This document shows positions 1 through 6,851 of a DNA stretch of 46,233 bases, piece after piece (the first letter of the stretch is position 1; the number at the start of each line of letters is the position of its first letter). The translations under genes and the position numbers were made by a program. The stretch is taken from NCBI GenBank assembly GCA_017429265.1, contig JAFRPG010000078.1, forward strand, positions 1 through 46,233, given 5' to 3'. Source of the stretch: Clostridia bacterium. GTDB taxonomy: Bacteria > Bacillota > Clostridia > Christensenellales > Aristaeellaceae. The notes under the pieces were generated by a model. It searched no databases. It was not told the DNA's origin and saw only the letters and a program-made list of their open reading frames with translations.

Positions 1-30
1 GGCTATGCTCTCAGCCTTACCCGACAACTA

Positions 31-111
31 ACAAGAAAGAGACGGCCCCGAAGGGTCCAGGGGCGATCGGAAAGCCCCTGGCGCGCTCCGCAGAGCGCGA
101 ACCCCTCCCAT
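31..111 (-). repeat. Dispersed palindromic repeat, left-end copy
   Basis: Read on the minus strand, this GC-rich stretch contains an inverted repeat (AGGGGC, loop TTTCCGATC, GCCCCT) followed by CTTCGGGGCCGTC. A close relative lies at 46097-46166 in the opposite orientation, and a more diverged one lies at 14582-14642. The three copies share the same layout of GGGG arm, GCGC-type inner hairpin, G/C palindrome and CCTTCG tail. It is non-coding. It looks like a REP-type or non-autonomous palindromic element scattered through this genome. The family relation is seen in the sequence; the element class is inferred. Confidence 0.7.
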
Positions 112-131
112 AGGGTTTTCCCGAACTTTCC

Positions 132-212
132 GTGAAGAGCCTGGATTTCTACGGGATCGCCGAAGACGACGGCATGTATCTGGCCCCGGAAGACCGGGTC
201 AATATCTGGTGA
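132..212 (+). other. Possible 3' remnant of a truncated gene
   Basis: An open frame of 26 codons ends in NIW and a TGA stop at 210-212. It is closed upstream by an in-frame TAG at 111-113, inside the palindromic repeat. Its composition (acidic, aromatic, ending LAPEDRVNIW) resembles the C-terminal tail of an ordinary enzyme rather than random sequence. That suggests a gene end cut off where the repeat begins. I do not recognise the family, and it may simply be chance. Confidence 0.2.
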
Positions 213-318
213 TGTTTCAAACGATCACCGCGTGAAACGGCAAACAGGAAACCGGGACCTGACATTGACATTCAGGGCTGACGAAAACCTCAGGAGAAAA
301 AGAAAGGATAAATGAGCC

Positions 319-531
319 ATGGATATGAATCTGCTGAAAAAAGCGCTGCCCAGGGGAATCGTGCTGGGTATCGGGATTGCGCTGCTGTACGTTGTGGTCC
401 GCCTGCTGCTGAACGGCGGCACCTTCTTCGGCCACCTGTTCTCTGTTTACGGCATCCTGACCCTCATCTGCGTGCCCGTTGCATGGGTGGCATACTACTA
501 CGGCAAAGAGAAAAACAAGGGCGGCAAGTGA
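319..531 (+). CDS. Small two-helix membrane protein, unknown function
   Basis: This 70-residue protein has two predicted membrane helices, roughly residues 11-32 (GIVLGIGIALLYVVVRLLL) and 39-60, and a lysine-rich cytoplasmic tail (GKEKNKGGK). The hydrophobic pattern shows this frame is the real one; the overlapping frame starting at 312 gives an arginine-rich shadow. A weak AAAGGA site lies about 11 bases upstream. No family is recognised. It stands alone between the left-end repeat and the transposase remnant, with no partner gene, so its role cannot be inferred. Confidence 0.6.
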   Translation: MDMNLLKKALPRGIVLGIGIALLYVVVRLLLNGGTFFGHLFSVYGILTLICVPVAWVAYYYGKEKNKGGK

Positions 532-681
532 GGGAAACGGGACGCGCATCCGCCCGGCGGGATCATCGGTGTATTGTATTTCAGGTTCTTCCCGGAATTT
601 TGTGTAAACGCCCTAACAGCATAGAATAAGGCAAAATCGTTTTGCAGTCGGTGGCCAGCCCACCGGCTCCTGGTTGCAGGA

Positions 682-763
682 TAACAGGAAACCGAATGTC
701 CGTCAAGGGCGCCGTAGGCGCGGCGCAGCCGTTTACCCTTGACGGGCAGGCGGTTTTCTGTTA
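682..763. repeat. Imperfect 28-base inverted repeat beside IS256 remnant
   Basis: The left arm at 682-709 and the right arm at 736-763 match at 24 of 28 positions when one is reversed. They enclose a 26-base GC-rich centre that can itself fold. The right arm ends eight bases before the stop codon of the transposase fragment. This could be the terminal inverted repeat region of the IS, a strong transcription terminator for the transposase, or both. The other end of the IS is not present, so the terminal-repeat reading cannot be confirmed here. Confidence 0.6.
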
Positions 764-770
764 CAGCCGT

Positions 771-1169
771 TTATTCCGGCATCCTGTCGGCATAGTACAC
801 GGCCAATTGGGCGTGGATGACGGCCCAGTCCTGCCGACGGCCGTTCCACTTCTTCGCGATGTCCAGCATAGCCAGATACAGCATTTTCAGCAGGCTGTCA
901 TCCGTAGGGAAAACGGCCTTGGCCTTGGTCACCTTGCGAAGCTGACGGTTGAAGCCCTCGATTGCGTTGGTCGTATAGATTAGCCGCCGAAGCTCTTCCG
1001 GGAACTTGAAATAGGTGCTTAGGTTGGGCCGGTTCTCCCGCCAGGACGCTGAAATCTTGGGATATTTCTTGTCCCACCGGGCTGAAAACGCTTCCAGGGC
1101 CTCTTCCGCGGACGGCTCGTCCACAGCGGCATATACCTTCTTCAGATCAGCCATCCCAAGCCACTTCAC
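771..1169 (-). pseudogene. IS256-family (mutator-type) transposase, C-terminal fragment
   Basis: About 130 residues correspond to the last third of an IS256/Mutator DDE transposase, whose full length is near 400 residues. Diagnostic stretches are LRRLIYTTNAIEGFNRQLRK and the C-terminal WNGRRQDWAVIHAQLAVYYA block. The last catalytic Glu region is retained (TNAIEGFN), but the N-terminal DNA-binding domain and the two catalytic Asp residues are missing. Similarity stops close to 1150-1170, exactly where the ATPase remnant on the other strand begins. This is a dead element left by a deletion or by a second insertion. Confidence 0.85.
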
Positions 1170-1171
1170 AA

Positions 1172-2201
1172 CGCAGGATTGTAGCTTATCTCCGTGAGAC
1201 GGTAGATAGTCTTCAGTGCCCCGTTTGTAAGCATAAACCCACAGAAGATGAAATAACTGTCTTACGTGAAAGAATTAGGAAGATAGAGGCAGGAACGTCA
1301 GATTTATCAGCAGAAGAAGAGTCTACGCTCCAAACCGCAAAAGCTAGAATGGATGTGCTGAAACGCTTTAATGTCTTTGGTAACAGTCAAGATGAGATTC
1401 GTCGTCGCTGCGAATCAATCGATGATTTAAGAGTGGATATCTCTGATCTAAGGGATGTACAACTATCTGAATTGCTTTCTGATATCAAAGCTATATCGAA
1501 GGATCGTGATGCCGATGATAATCCAATGGTAGCAGTTGACCTGCATTCTCGGTGTGAAAGGGAAATTGGAATCATCGAAGAAGGCATTCGAGCAGAGCAG
1601 ACTCGAATCGAACAAATTGATGGGGATATTATCAAACTCAATAAAAGAATCCAAGGATTTAAGCAATAATAAGGATGTCCTGCTTGCCAACAAACGACTT
1701 GAATTTGTTGAGAGTATTCAATCGATTTTTTCGGAGACAGTCGATGTTTATCGAGATATGCTTCGTGAAAACGTCGAACGAGATGCAACAGAGTTATTCC
1801 TTGCTATGAGTGATGAAGAAGATTATAGCGGCTTGTCTATCAATCAAAACTATGGCCTGTCAATAATGCTTAGAGACTCAGGAAAAGCAGTTCCGAATAG
1901 ATCAGCTGGTTGGGAACATATGGTAGCATTTGCCCTAATTGGAGCGCTTCACAAAAATGCACCATTTGAGGGCCCGATTATTATGGATTTTCCTTTTAGC
2001 AGAATGAGCACAAAAAACAAACGCAATATGATGAAAGCTGTCCCGCTTCTGTCTGCACAAGTGATGCTTCTCGTCTTTCCTGGGGAGATAGATCCAAGTA
2101 CAACTCGACAAGATATAGGGAGGTCCATCATACAGGAATGCACACTTCAAAGGATTACTGCAACGCATACGCATATAGAGAGGAGTGACTATAATGGCTG
2201 A
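1172..2201 (+). pseudogene. Rad50/DndD-like SMC ATPase, 5'-truncated and frameshifted
   Basis: Open reading continues upstream of the first ATG (1349) into the IS junction, so the start is lost. The first visible part holds a zinc-hook motif, CPVC (codons at 1217-1228), flanked by charged coiled coil. That frame stops at 1667-1669, and the protein continues in the next frame from about 1640 to 2201, so one base was gained or lost near 1640-1665. The C-terminal part has the ATPase signature region (around NRSAGWEHMVAFALIGAL) and a Walker B/D-loop segment (IIMDFPFSRM, then VMLLVFPGEID). This layout is known for Rad50, DndD and related defence ATPases. The N-terminal Walker A half is absent, so it cannot be active. 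AT-rich composition differs from the rest of the window. The exact family is inferred. Confidence 0.7.
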
Positions 2202-2553
2202 GAAAATGGCGGATATTAGCATATCTTCAAAAGCAAAAGCTGTAGCAGATCGTTTAGTTGATGAAGGATACTTTTCTACAAGAGCTTCAGCAGCTATTTT
2301 TGCAGCAGCTTATATCCTAAGGAACCAGTTTGATTCCTTTGATCCTTCTACCTATATCGTTTCCGATGGTGATGGATTAAATAATGCTTATGGTTCTTTC
2401 GACAGAGATGTGAAATGGGAACAATTGTTATCCAACTTATACCAAACCGACACGCCCAGGACTTATCTTAGAAACTTAATGGTCTATGGTCTTGAGTATA
2501 TTGGTGATGTGATCAATAAAACCGGTAGAATACAAATATCCGATTTCATCTAA
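2194..2553 (+). CDS. Small protein coupled to the DndD-like ATPase, unknown function
   Basis: The start ATG at 2194 is preceded by AGGAG at 2181-2185; an earlier GTG at 2185 overlaps that site and is unlikely. The coding region overlaps the end of the ATPase remnant by eight bases, which indicates translational coupling in the ancestral operon. The product is about 119 residues and soluble, with an N-terminal helical segment (ISISSKAKAVADRLVDEG) and a central FDRDVKWEQLLSNLY region. It loosely recalls the small accessory proteins that accompany DndD-type ATPases, but I cannot assign it to a named family with certainty. The frame is intact, so it may still be made. Confidence 0.6.
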   Translation: MAEKMADISISSKAKAVADRLVDEGYFSTRASAAIFAAAYILRNQFDSFDPSTYIVSDGDGLNNAYGSFDRDVKWEQLLSNLYQTDTPRTYLRNLMVYGLEYIGDVINKTGRIQISDFI

Positions 2554-2562
2554 GGAGGACCT

Positions 2563-2760
2563 ATGTCAAGAGAAAAAAAAGACTCAAAAAGCTTAAATAT
2601 TAAGCTCGACAGGAGCTTATCTGAACGATTTGAATCATATTGTTTGGAGCTTGGACAAACAAAAACAACTGCTATAGAGAGAATTCTTATGAAGCATTTG
2701 GATGAATATAATAGTAAGCATACACCTGCAAACAAAACAGACTATAATCAAAATGCTTAA
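2563..2760 (+). CDS. Ribbon-helix-helix (Arc/CopG-like) small DNA-binding protein
   Basis: The start ATG follows a textbook AAGGAGG site and lies nine bases after the preceding stop, so this is the third gene of the same small operon. The product is 65 residues. After a lysine-rich leader, a short strand (SLNIKLDRSLSERF) is followed by helix, turn and helix (SYCLELGQTKTTAIERILMKHLDEY), matching the Arc/CopG/MetJ fold in length and pattern. Such proteins act as dimeric repressors or antitoxins. No toxin gene is adjacent, so it may autoregulate the ATPase operon. The stop codon coincides with the right edge of the AT-rich insert. Confidence 0.7.
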   Translation: MSREKKDSKSLNIKLDRSLSERFESYCLELGQTKTTAIERILMKHLDEYNSKHTPANKTDYNQNA

Positions 2761-2761
2761 G

Positions 2762-3309
2762 CATCCCATTGGCAGGAAAGAGCCGACAGCTGCTGTAAGC
2801 TTGGTCTCTTCGCCGTCGTTCAGATGCTCATTTTGAACCGGTACGGCGGTCGCGTCCACAAATGCCTGCTCATCAGCGTACACATGAAGGCTTAAGGCTT
2901 TGGCAATCATCTGAAGCGTAATAACCGTATCTTCTTTCCAGCAGGGAAGAATATCGGCGTTGACAACATCCAACACAAACAGGCTCTTGTCCTCATCCGC
3001 ACAATTGGCCAGAATCCTTCGCTCCAGCGGATCATCCGGGTCAAGGGAATTCAGCGTATGAATGACTCTCAGGCGATAGGACTTATCCCCTGAAATCTGC
3101 ATGCTTGTTCCAACAACTTCCGCGTTTTGACCGTCATGAGGTTTTTTAATATGAATCGAAAGCTGTAAATTCTTGAACCAGTGGTTGATATACGTATACC
3201 CTTTGGTGTAAGCCGGGAATACCTTGCCCTCTTGGATACCAATTCCTACGAGAGCGTTGCCGATCTCTTCGGTTGGTTCAATCCCGATCGACTCAAGCTG
3301 CCAGAACAT
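2762..3309 (-). pseudogene. Conserved hypothetical protein, C-terminus lost
   Basis: The start ATG at 3309 is preceded by GGAGGT on the minus strand; the GTG at 3318 lies inside that site. About 180 residues read like a real soluble protein (MFWQLESIGIEPTEEIGNAL through AAVGSFLPMG), rich in conserved-looking acidic and aromatic positions. After FLPMG the frame runs into hydrophobic, low-quality sequence that is antisense to the ribbon-helix-helix gene. The natural 3' end has therefore been replaced by the AT-rich block, and the break falls at about 2761. I do not know the function of the family. Confidence 0.65.
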
Positions 3310-3397
3310 ACGATACACCTCCGCTGCTATAGACTGAATGATTCCGTCATGACTATAGCATACAGCGAATCAAAAAAGGTCGCCTTTACGGCGACAA

Positions 3398-3940
3398 TCA
3401 GCGGCCAATGCATTTCATTTGCAATTCCGACAGTATATAGTTGATTTTGTTCAGGTCAAAGATGCCCTCCCGGAAGAAATATTCCATGATGATATCTCTC
3501 TGATTACTGTGCGAGAACGAATAGCCGGCCCGCTCCAGCAAATCCTTTGCTTCATCCGTATTGAGCCTGAGGGCATAGGCCATGGCCAGCGCAGTATCCT
3601 TGGAAGGCTTATACTGCGGATCCGCCATGACCTTGGAAAACAGCCGTCGGTCCATCTGCGCAGCCTTGTAAATTGCGGTTTCCCTGATTTTTCGCTCCTG
3701 GATGTAGGCGTTGACCTTCTCAACGAACGTCAGATTCCTGGCGTTGTCCAAAAGACCGTGAAGATCGGAATAGTTACCGCTTCTCAGGATGCGGTCTATA
3801 TAGGAATCAGCCCTGTCCTCAAAATAGGTATCGCTCAGGCTGTACCTGATCTTCGGCTCTTCTTTGTACGTACTGGCCAGGTAGGCCTTCGCGTCATCGA
3901 TTGTTTTCGCAAGCTTTGTTTTCCGCAGAATGTGGAGCAT
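3398..3940 (-). CDS. Helix-turn-helix regulator-like protein of a macro/TA-associated type
   Basis: ATG at 3940 follows GGGGAGG by six bases, so it is preferred over the upstream in-frame start at 4012. The product is about 180 residues. The C-terminal 100 residues (FVEKVNAYIQERKIRETAIY, then DRRLFSKVMADPQYKPSKDT and ALAMAYALRLNTDEAKDLLE) match a helix-turn-helix module known in Clostridia as a stand-alone protein or fused behind macro domains. The family ends in a conserved FFREGIFDLNKIN segment, also present here. A regulatory or antitoxin-like role is inferred. A small open frame lies 37 bases upstream on the same strand. Confidence 0.65.
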   Translation of the reverse strand: MLHILRKTKLAKTIDDAKAYLASTYKEEPKIRYSLSDTYFEDRADSYIDRILRSGNYSDLHGLLDNARNLTFVEKVNAYIQERKIRETAIYKAAQMDRRLFSKVMADPQYKPSKDTALAMAYALRLNTDEAKDLLERAGYSFSHSNQRDIIMEYFFREGIFDLNKINYILSELQMKCIGR

Positions 3941-3977
3941 GGGCAACCTCCCCAAAACCCCCGGACGAATGATCGTC

Positions 3978-4160
3978 TTATCTTCCTTCCAGCTCTGCCA
4001 GCATTGTCGCATAATCCGTCCGGTTCATATTTGCAATTTCTTCTTGATCATCAGATTGGGAAGAGAGATGTTGCTCTTCCCAATGCTTCAGCCATTCGGC
4101 TTCAGACATGTCTGCACACGACCTTTCATCGAATTGATATGCAATGCCTTCACTCTTCAA
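3978..4160 (-). CDS. Small acidic protein upstream of the HTH gene, possibly frameshifted
   Basis: The frame gives up to 60 residues rich in Glu, Asp and Gln (MSEAEWLKHWEEQH, TDYATMLAELEGR). Only a TTG at 4160 or an internal ATG at 4109 can start it, and neither has a good ribosome site. A different frame opens with ATG near 4192 (MINKERDVLGP) and stops where this one takes over, so an upstream start may have been lost by a one-base shift near 4155. It would be the first gene of a two-gene unit with the HTH gene at 3398-3940. Function unknown. Confidence 0.4.
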   Translation of the reverse strand: MKSEGIAYQFDERSCADMSEAEWLKHWEEQHLSSQSDDQEEIANMNRTDYATMLAELEGR

Positions 4161-4333
4161 GGACCGAGTACATCTCTTTCCTTGTTGATCATCCTGACGT
4201 CATGCCCTGATTCTACCACAAGGGTACAGAATCTTCAAGTTTTGAGGAGAAAACAGACAAATAACAAACAATATGCACGCGGTGCAAAACAAAATGGCTA
4301 TTACCCATTATCATTGTGCGGGGGGTGATAGCC

Positions 4334-4603
4334 ATGAAGAAAAGCCATTGGGCGAATATAACAGGAAGGCAAATCCATTCATATCGTGTGAAGCGCAGAA
4401 TCTCACCCGGTGATATGTGCAGGGAACTTCGAGCTCGCGGGATCCGCATGCCCTGCGTCAGACTGCTTCTGATCGAATTTCGATTGGTGAAAGTCTTTGA
4501 TATGGAATTATTCCAGATATCCCAGGTGCTGAGAGTCCCAGTTGACACGCTGTTTCCGCAAGCTGCCTCTGAATCAGGGGCAGGCTCTTTCCAACACGTT
4601 TGA
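4334..4603 (+). CDS. Small XRE-type helix-turn-helix protein
   Basis: ATG at 4334 lies ten bases after a GGGGGGTG ribosome site; an in-frame start at 4316 has none. The product is about 89 residues, with a basic N-terminus (MKKSHWANITGRQIHSYRVK) and an XRE-like arrangement: helix one, a turn (RRISPGDMCRELRARGI), and a final segment ISQVLRVPVDTLFP, which resembles the usual end of Cro/C1-type domains. It points away from the minus-strand HTH unit, so the two regulators are divergent. The target genes are unknown. Its position next to a tRNA within a scarred region fits a leftover regulator from an integrated element. Confidence 0.55.
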   Translation: MKKSHWANITGRQIHSYRVKRRISPGDMCRELRARGIRMPCVRLLLIEFRLVKVFDMELFQISQVLRVPVDTLFPQAASESGAGSFQHV

Positions 4604-4846
4604 AGCTAACGCACAAAAATACTCGTCCAAAATAGTTTTCTTTTGTATTTTTGGGGCAGAAATCAAGAAATCTTGAAAAAACCTGCCCATCCTTCATCCA
4701 TAATCTTCCACCGTGTATACCTCGCCAGTGGATGCAATACACTAGGGATGGTTCGCCTGCCGTTGTCGCATCCGGTATCTAATATTATCGAATTCGACAT
4801 CTTAAGCGCTGGGCTAACCGATGCACGCAAAGCCCCAAAACGAAGG

Positions 4847-4881
4847 AAAACCCTCGCAAACGTATTGTTTACAAGGGTTTT
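4847..4881 (-). terminator. Terminator of the tRNA-Ala gene
   Basis: On the minus strand, just after the tRNA 3' end, AAAACCCTTGTAAAC and GTTTGCGAGGGTTTT pair around a short loop, with one mismatch, and the second arm ends in TTTT. This is the shape of a factor-independent terminator. Confidence 0.75.
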
Positions 4882-4887
4882 CTGGAG

Positions 4888-4960
4888 TGGAGCATACCGG
4901 ATTCGAACCGGTGACCTCTACAATGCGAATGTAGCGCGCTACCAACTGTGCTAATGCCCC
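4888..4960 (-). tRNA. tRNA-Ala (anticodon CGC)
   Basis: The minus strand folds into a 73-base cloverleaf. The acceptor stem is GGGGCAT with ATGCTCC and includes the G3-U70 pair that defines alanine tRNAs. The anticodon stem CTACA/TGTAG encloses loop TTCGCAT, giving anticodon CGC. The T-arm ACCGG TTCGAAT CCGGT is perfect. One A-C mismatch sits in the D-stem. CCA is not encoded. A promoter-like sequence lies about 120 bases upstream, with a partial copy of the tRNA in between, and a terminator follows directly. Confidence 0.93.
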
Positions 4961-5027
4961 AGATTTTTCCAATTTTGGAAGCTCTTGGTAGATTTCGGGG
5001 ATTGGGTTACAGTAGGGATACCGTGTA

Positions 5028-5049
5028 CTACCAACTGTGCTAATGCCCC
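5028..5049 (-). pseudogene. 5' fragment of a second tRNA-Ala
   Basis: These 22 bases are identical to the first 22 bases of the intact tRNA-Ala at 4960-4939, in the same orientation and 67 bases upstream of it. The match ends abruptly after the D-arm (GTTGGTAG). The fragment lies nearer the promoter than the intact gene does. It may be the remains of a tandem tRNA copy or a footprint of integration into the 5' part of the gene. Confidence 0.8.
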
Positions 5050-5081
5050 GGATGACCGTGCGGTTTTCTCTCCGCCTGACT

Positions 5082-5110
5082 ATCATATAACAAAACGGAG
5101 GAAAATGCAA
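5082..5110 (-). promoter_or_regulatory. Sigma-A type promoter of tRNA-Ala
   Basis: On the minus strand, TTGCAT (5110-5105) and TATGAT (5087-5082) are separated by exactly 17 bases. Transcription would start near 5075, run through the tRNA fragment and then the intact tRNA. Confidence 0.7.
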
Positions 5111-5169
5111 GAACAAATTTCTCGCGGTGCGCGGGTCCGGGCGGCATGGGCGGTCGGCCAGGGAACACG

Positions 5170-5198
5170 GCGCCGCCCGGGGGTCGTCCGGGCGGCGC
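5170..5198. terminator. Strong hairpin after the esterase operon
   Basis: GCGCCGCCCGG and CCGGGCGGCGC form a perfect 11-base stem with a 7-base loop, 32 bases past the esterase stop. Flanking T runs are short (TTT on the plus strand), so termination efficiency is uncertain, but position and strength fit the end of the minus-strand operon 5230-11817. Confidence 0.6.
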
Positions 5199-5229
5199 TT
5201 TGCTTCGCGGAGGTTTCTCCTCCCCCGCG

Positions 5230-6825
5230 TCACCTGCTGAACTGAGAGATGAACTTCCATGCGTTCTCGCAGCTGTGGCGGCGGCACTCGTGGATCTGGC
5301 CGCTGACGCTGGCGAAGGCCGTGCGGCAGACGCCGTCCTCGCTGTCGTAGTAGTGGACGGTCAGGGTGCTGCCGCGCGAGGGATCCGCGATCTTCTCGGT
5401 GCGGTCGCCGGGGATGCCCCAGTACGGGCTCTCCCAGTCATCCCGCCGCTCCCAGTCGAGGCCGGCGAAGGACTTCTTCAGGCGGTTGACCTCCGCGACA
5501 TACTGCGCGCGCTCCAGGGCCGTGGCCGCGTGGACGGGCAGCTCGGGCAGATGGGACTCCTCCCCGCCGGAGTAGAAGACCGGGACCGGGACGGTTTTGT
5601 TCAGGCGCTCCGGATCCGTCACCGGCCTGCCGAAGAAGGAGGTGTAGACCGGGAAGAGGGCGCTCACGGGCATCAGGCCGGCGAAAAGCTGCGGATACTC
5701 CTGGAAGAGGTCCCAGGTCTTGCCGCTGCCCATGGAGAAGCCGGTCGCGTAGATACGGTGCGCATCGATCGGATAGCGCGCCTTCAGGCCCTCGATCAGC
5801 TCCACCGCCTCGGTGGCCGTGACGAACTGGTGGTTTTCCACCGACACGAAGAGGAAGCCGTAGCGGTGCGCGATCTCCCACCACCCGGCGACATAGGTCA
5901 GGTACATGGACGAGTCCCCGCCGCCGTGGAAGCCGACCACCAGCGGCACGGGGCCCCGGTCGAACAGGCCCTTGTTGTAGTAGGCAAAGTAGCCGACCTT
6001 ATGCGTCGGATCGTCCCGGAAGGGGCTCGTGTTGTCCGGGGAGGTCCGGACGGTCACGCTGCCGGCGTCCTCCGTCATGCCGAGGGCCGCAAAGTCCGGC
6101 TCGAGTTCGATCTGTCCGCACCACATCTTGAACCGCTTCACAAAGGCCACGTAGTCCGCCGCGTACTCCGCCCGGTCCTTGACCAGCAGGTATTCGCAGC
6201 CGCCGAGGGCGCGGTTGACCGCCTCGCCGTTCCCGACGCTGATCACCGGGATATCCCGGCGCTGTACGTCCGGCACGGTGCTGAGGCGCTCCATCGAGCA
6301 CATGGCCGGCGTGATCTCGCCCGGGCCCCAGAGGAATTCACCCGTCTGCGTTTTGAGCAGGTGGGCCGCCACATAGTCCGCCGAGGCGCCGAAGCTGTAG
6401 ACGTCCGCGCGGAAGACCGCCCCGCGGACAAAGTACCCCCTGAACTCGTGCGCGAAGAAGTCATAGCTCTCCACGATGCCGTCACGGTAGGTCTGGATCA
6501 TTTTGACCTCGGCGATCACGGCCGCGTACAGGCTCTCGTCCGCGCCCTTCCAGCCGCCCTCCGCCGTCGGATAGACAAACAGCACACTCGAGTCCGCACC
6601 CGCCGCGATGCCCGCGAGCCCGCTCTCCCGCGCGAAGCGGACGGCGTCGTCCATGCTCTGTTGCTCCTCCTCGAACACCAGCAGCAGCGGGGCCCGGAAG
6701 CCGTAGTTGTTCGTCTGCCCGTCCAGGTCGTTGTCCGGCACGTAGACCTTAAGCCAGAACTGTTCGAATCGGTGTTCCCAGCACCTGCCGCCCTCGGCCG
6801 CCCGGACCTCGGGCCTCTCCTTCAT
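5230..6825 (-). CDS. Esterase of the PHB-depolymerase/LpqC type, alpha/beta hydrolase
   Basis: About 531 residues from ATG 6825; GTG 6831 sits better behind the GGGAGG site and is an alternative. Everything upstream of these starts is a shadow. The C-terminal half is an alpha/beta hydrolase: an oxyanion-loop segment GFHGGGDSS near residue 298 and the nucleophile elbow GFSMG with Ser364. The family usually cleaves short esters such as acetyl or feruloyl groups. The N-terminal 250 residues are hydrolase-like in pattern (SFGASADYVAAHLL near 144) but lack a clean GxSxG, so they may be a degenerate duplicate. No signal peptide is visible, so it is probably cytoplasmic. It is the last gene of a four-gene operon with glycosidases, 26 bases after the nucleotidase, which suggests removal of acyl groups from oligosaccharides. 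Confidence 0.75.
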   Translation of the reverse strand: MKERPEVRAAEGGRCWEHRFEQFWLKVYVPDNDLDGQTNNYGFRAPLLLVFEEEQQSMDDAVRFARESGLAGIAAGADSSVLFVYPTAEGGWKGADESLYAAVIAEVKMIQTYRDGIVESYDFFAHEFRGYFVRGAVFRADVYSFGASADYVAAHLLKTQTGEFLWGPGEITPAMCSMERLSTVPDVQRRDIPVISVGNGEAVNRALGGCEYLLVKDRAEYAADYVAFVKRFKMWCGQIELEPDFAALGMTEDAGSVTVRTSPDNTSPFRDDPTHKVGYFAYYNKGLFDRGPVPLVVGFHGGGDSSMYLTYVAGWWEIAHRYGFLFVSVENHQFVTATEAVELIEGLKARYPIDAHRIYATGFSMGSGKTWDLFQEYPQLFAGLMPVSALFPVYTSFFGRPVTDPERLNKTVPVPVFYSGGEESHLPELPVHAATALERAQYVAEVNRLKKSFAGLDWERRDDWESPYWGIPGDRTEKIADPSRGSTLTVHYYDSEDGVCRTAFASVSGQIHECRRHSCENAWKFISQFSR

Positions 6826-6851
6826 CGCCACGTGTGCGTCCTCCCTTCGTA

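Noticed and set aside
312..629. A 105-codon frame overlapping the small membrane protein
   Set aside because: Arg-rich, low-quality composition; the overlapping 319-531 frame encodes two clean membrane helices.
4458..4742. A 94-codon minus-strand frame overlapping the XRE-type gene
   Set aside because: No ribosome site and no domain pattern; the plus-strand HTH frame explains the sequence better.
4790..4830. A tRNA-like stretch (CCCAGCGCTTAAG on the minus strand) between the HTH gene and tRNA-Ala
   Set aside because: It has a D-arm-like look but no acceptor, anticodon or T stem that can be formed.
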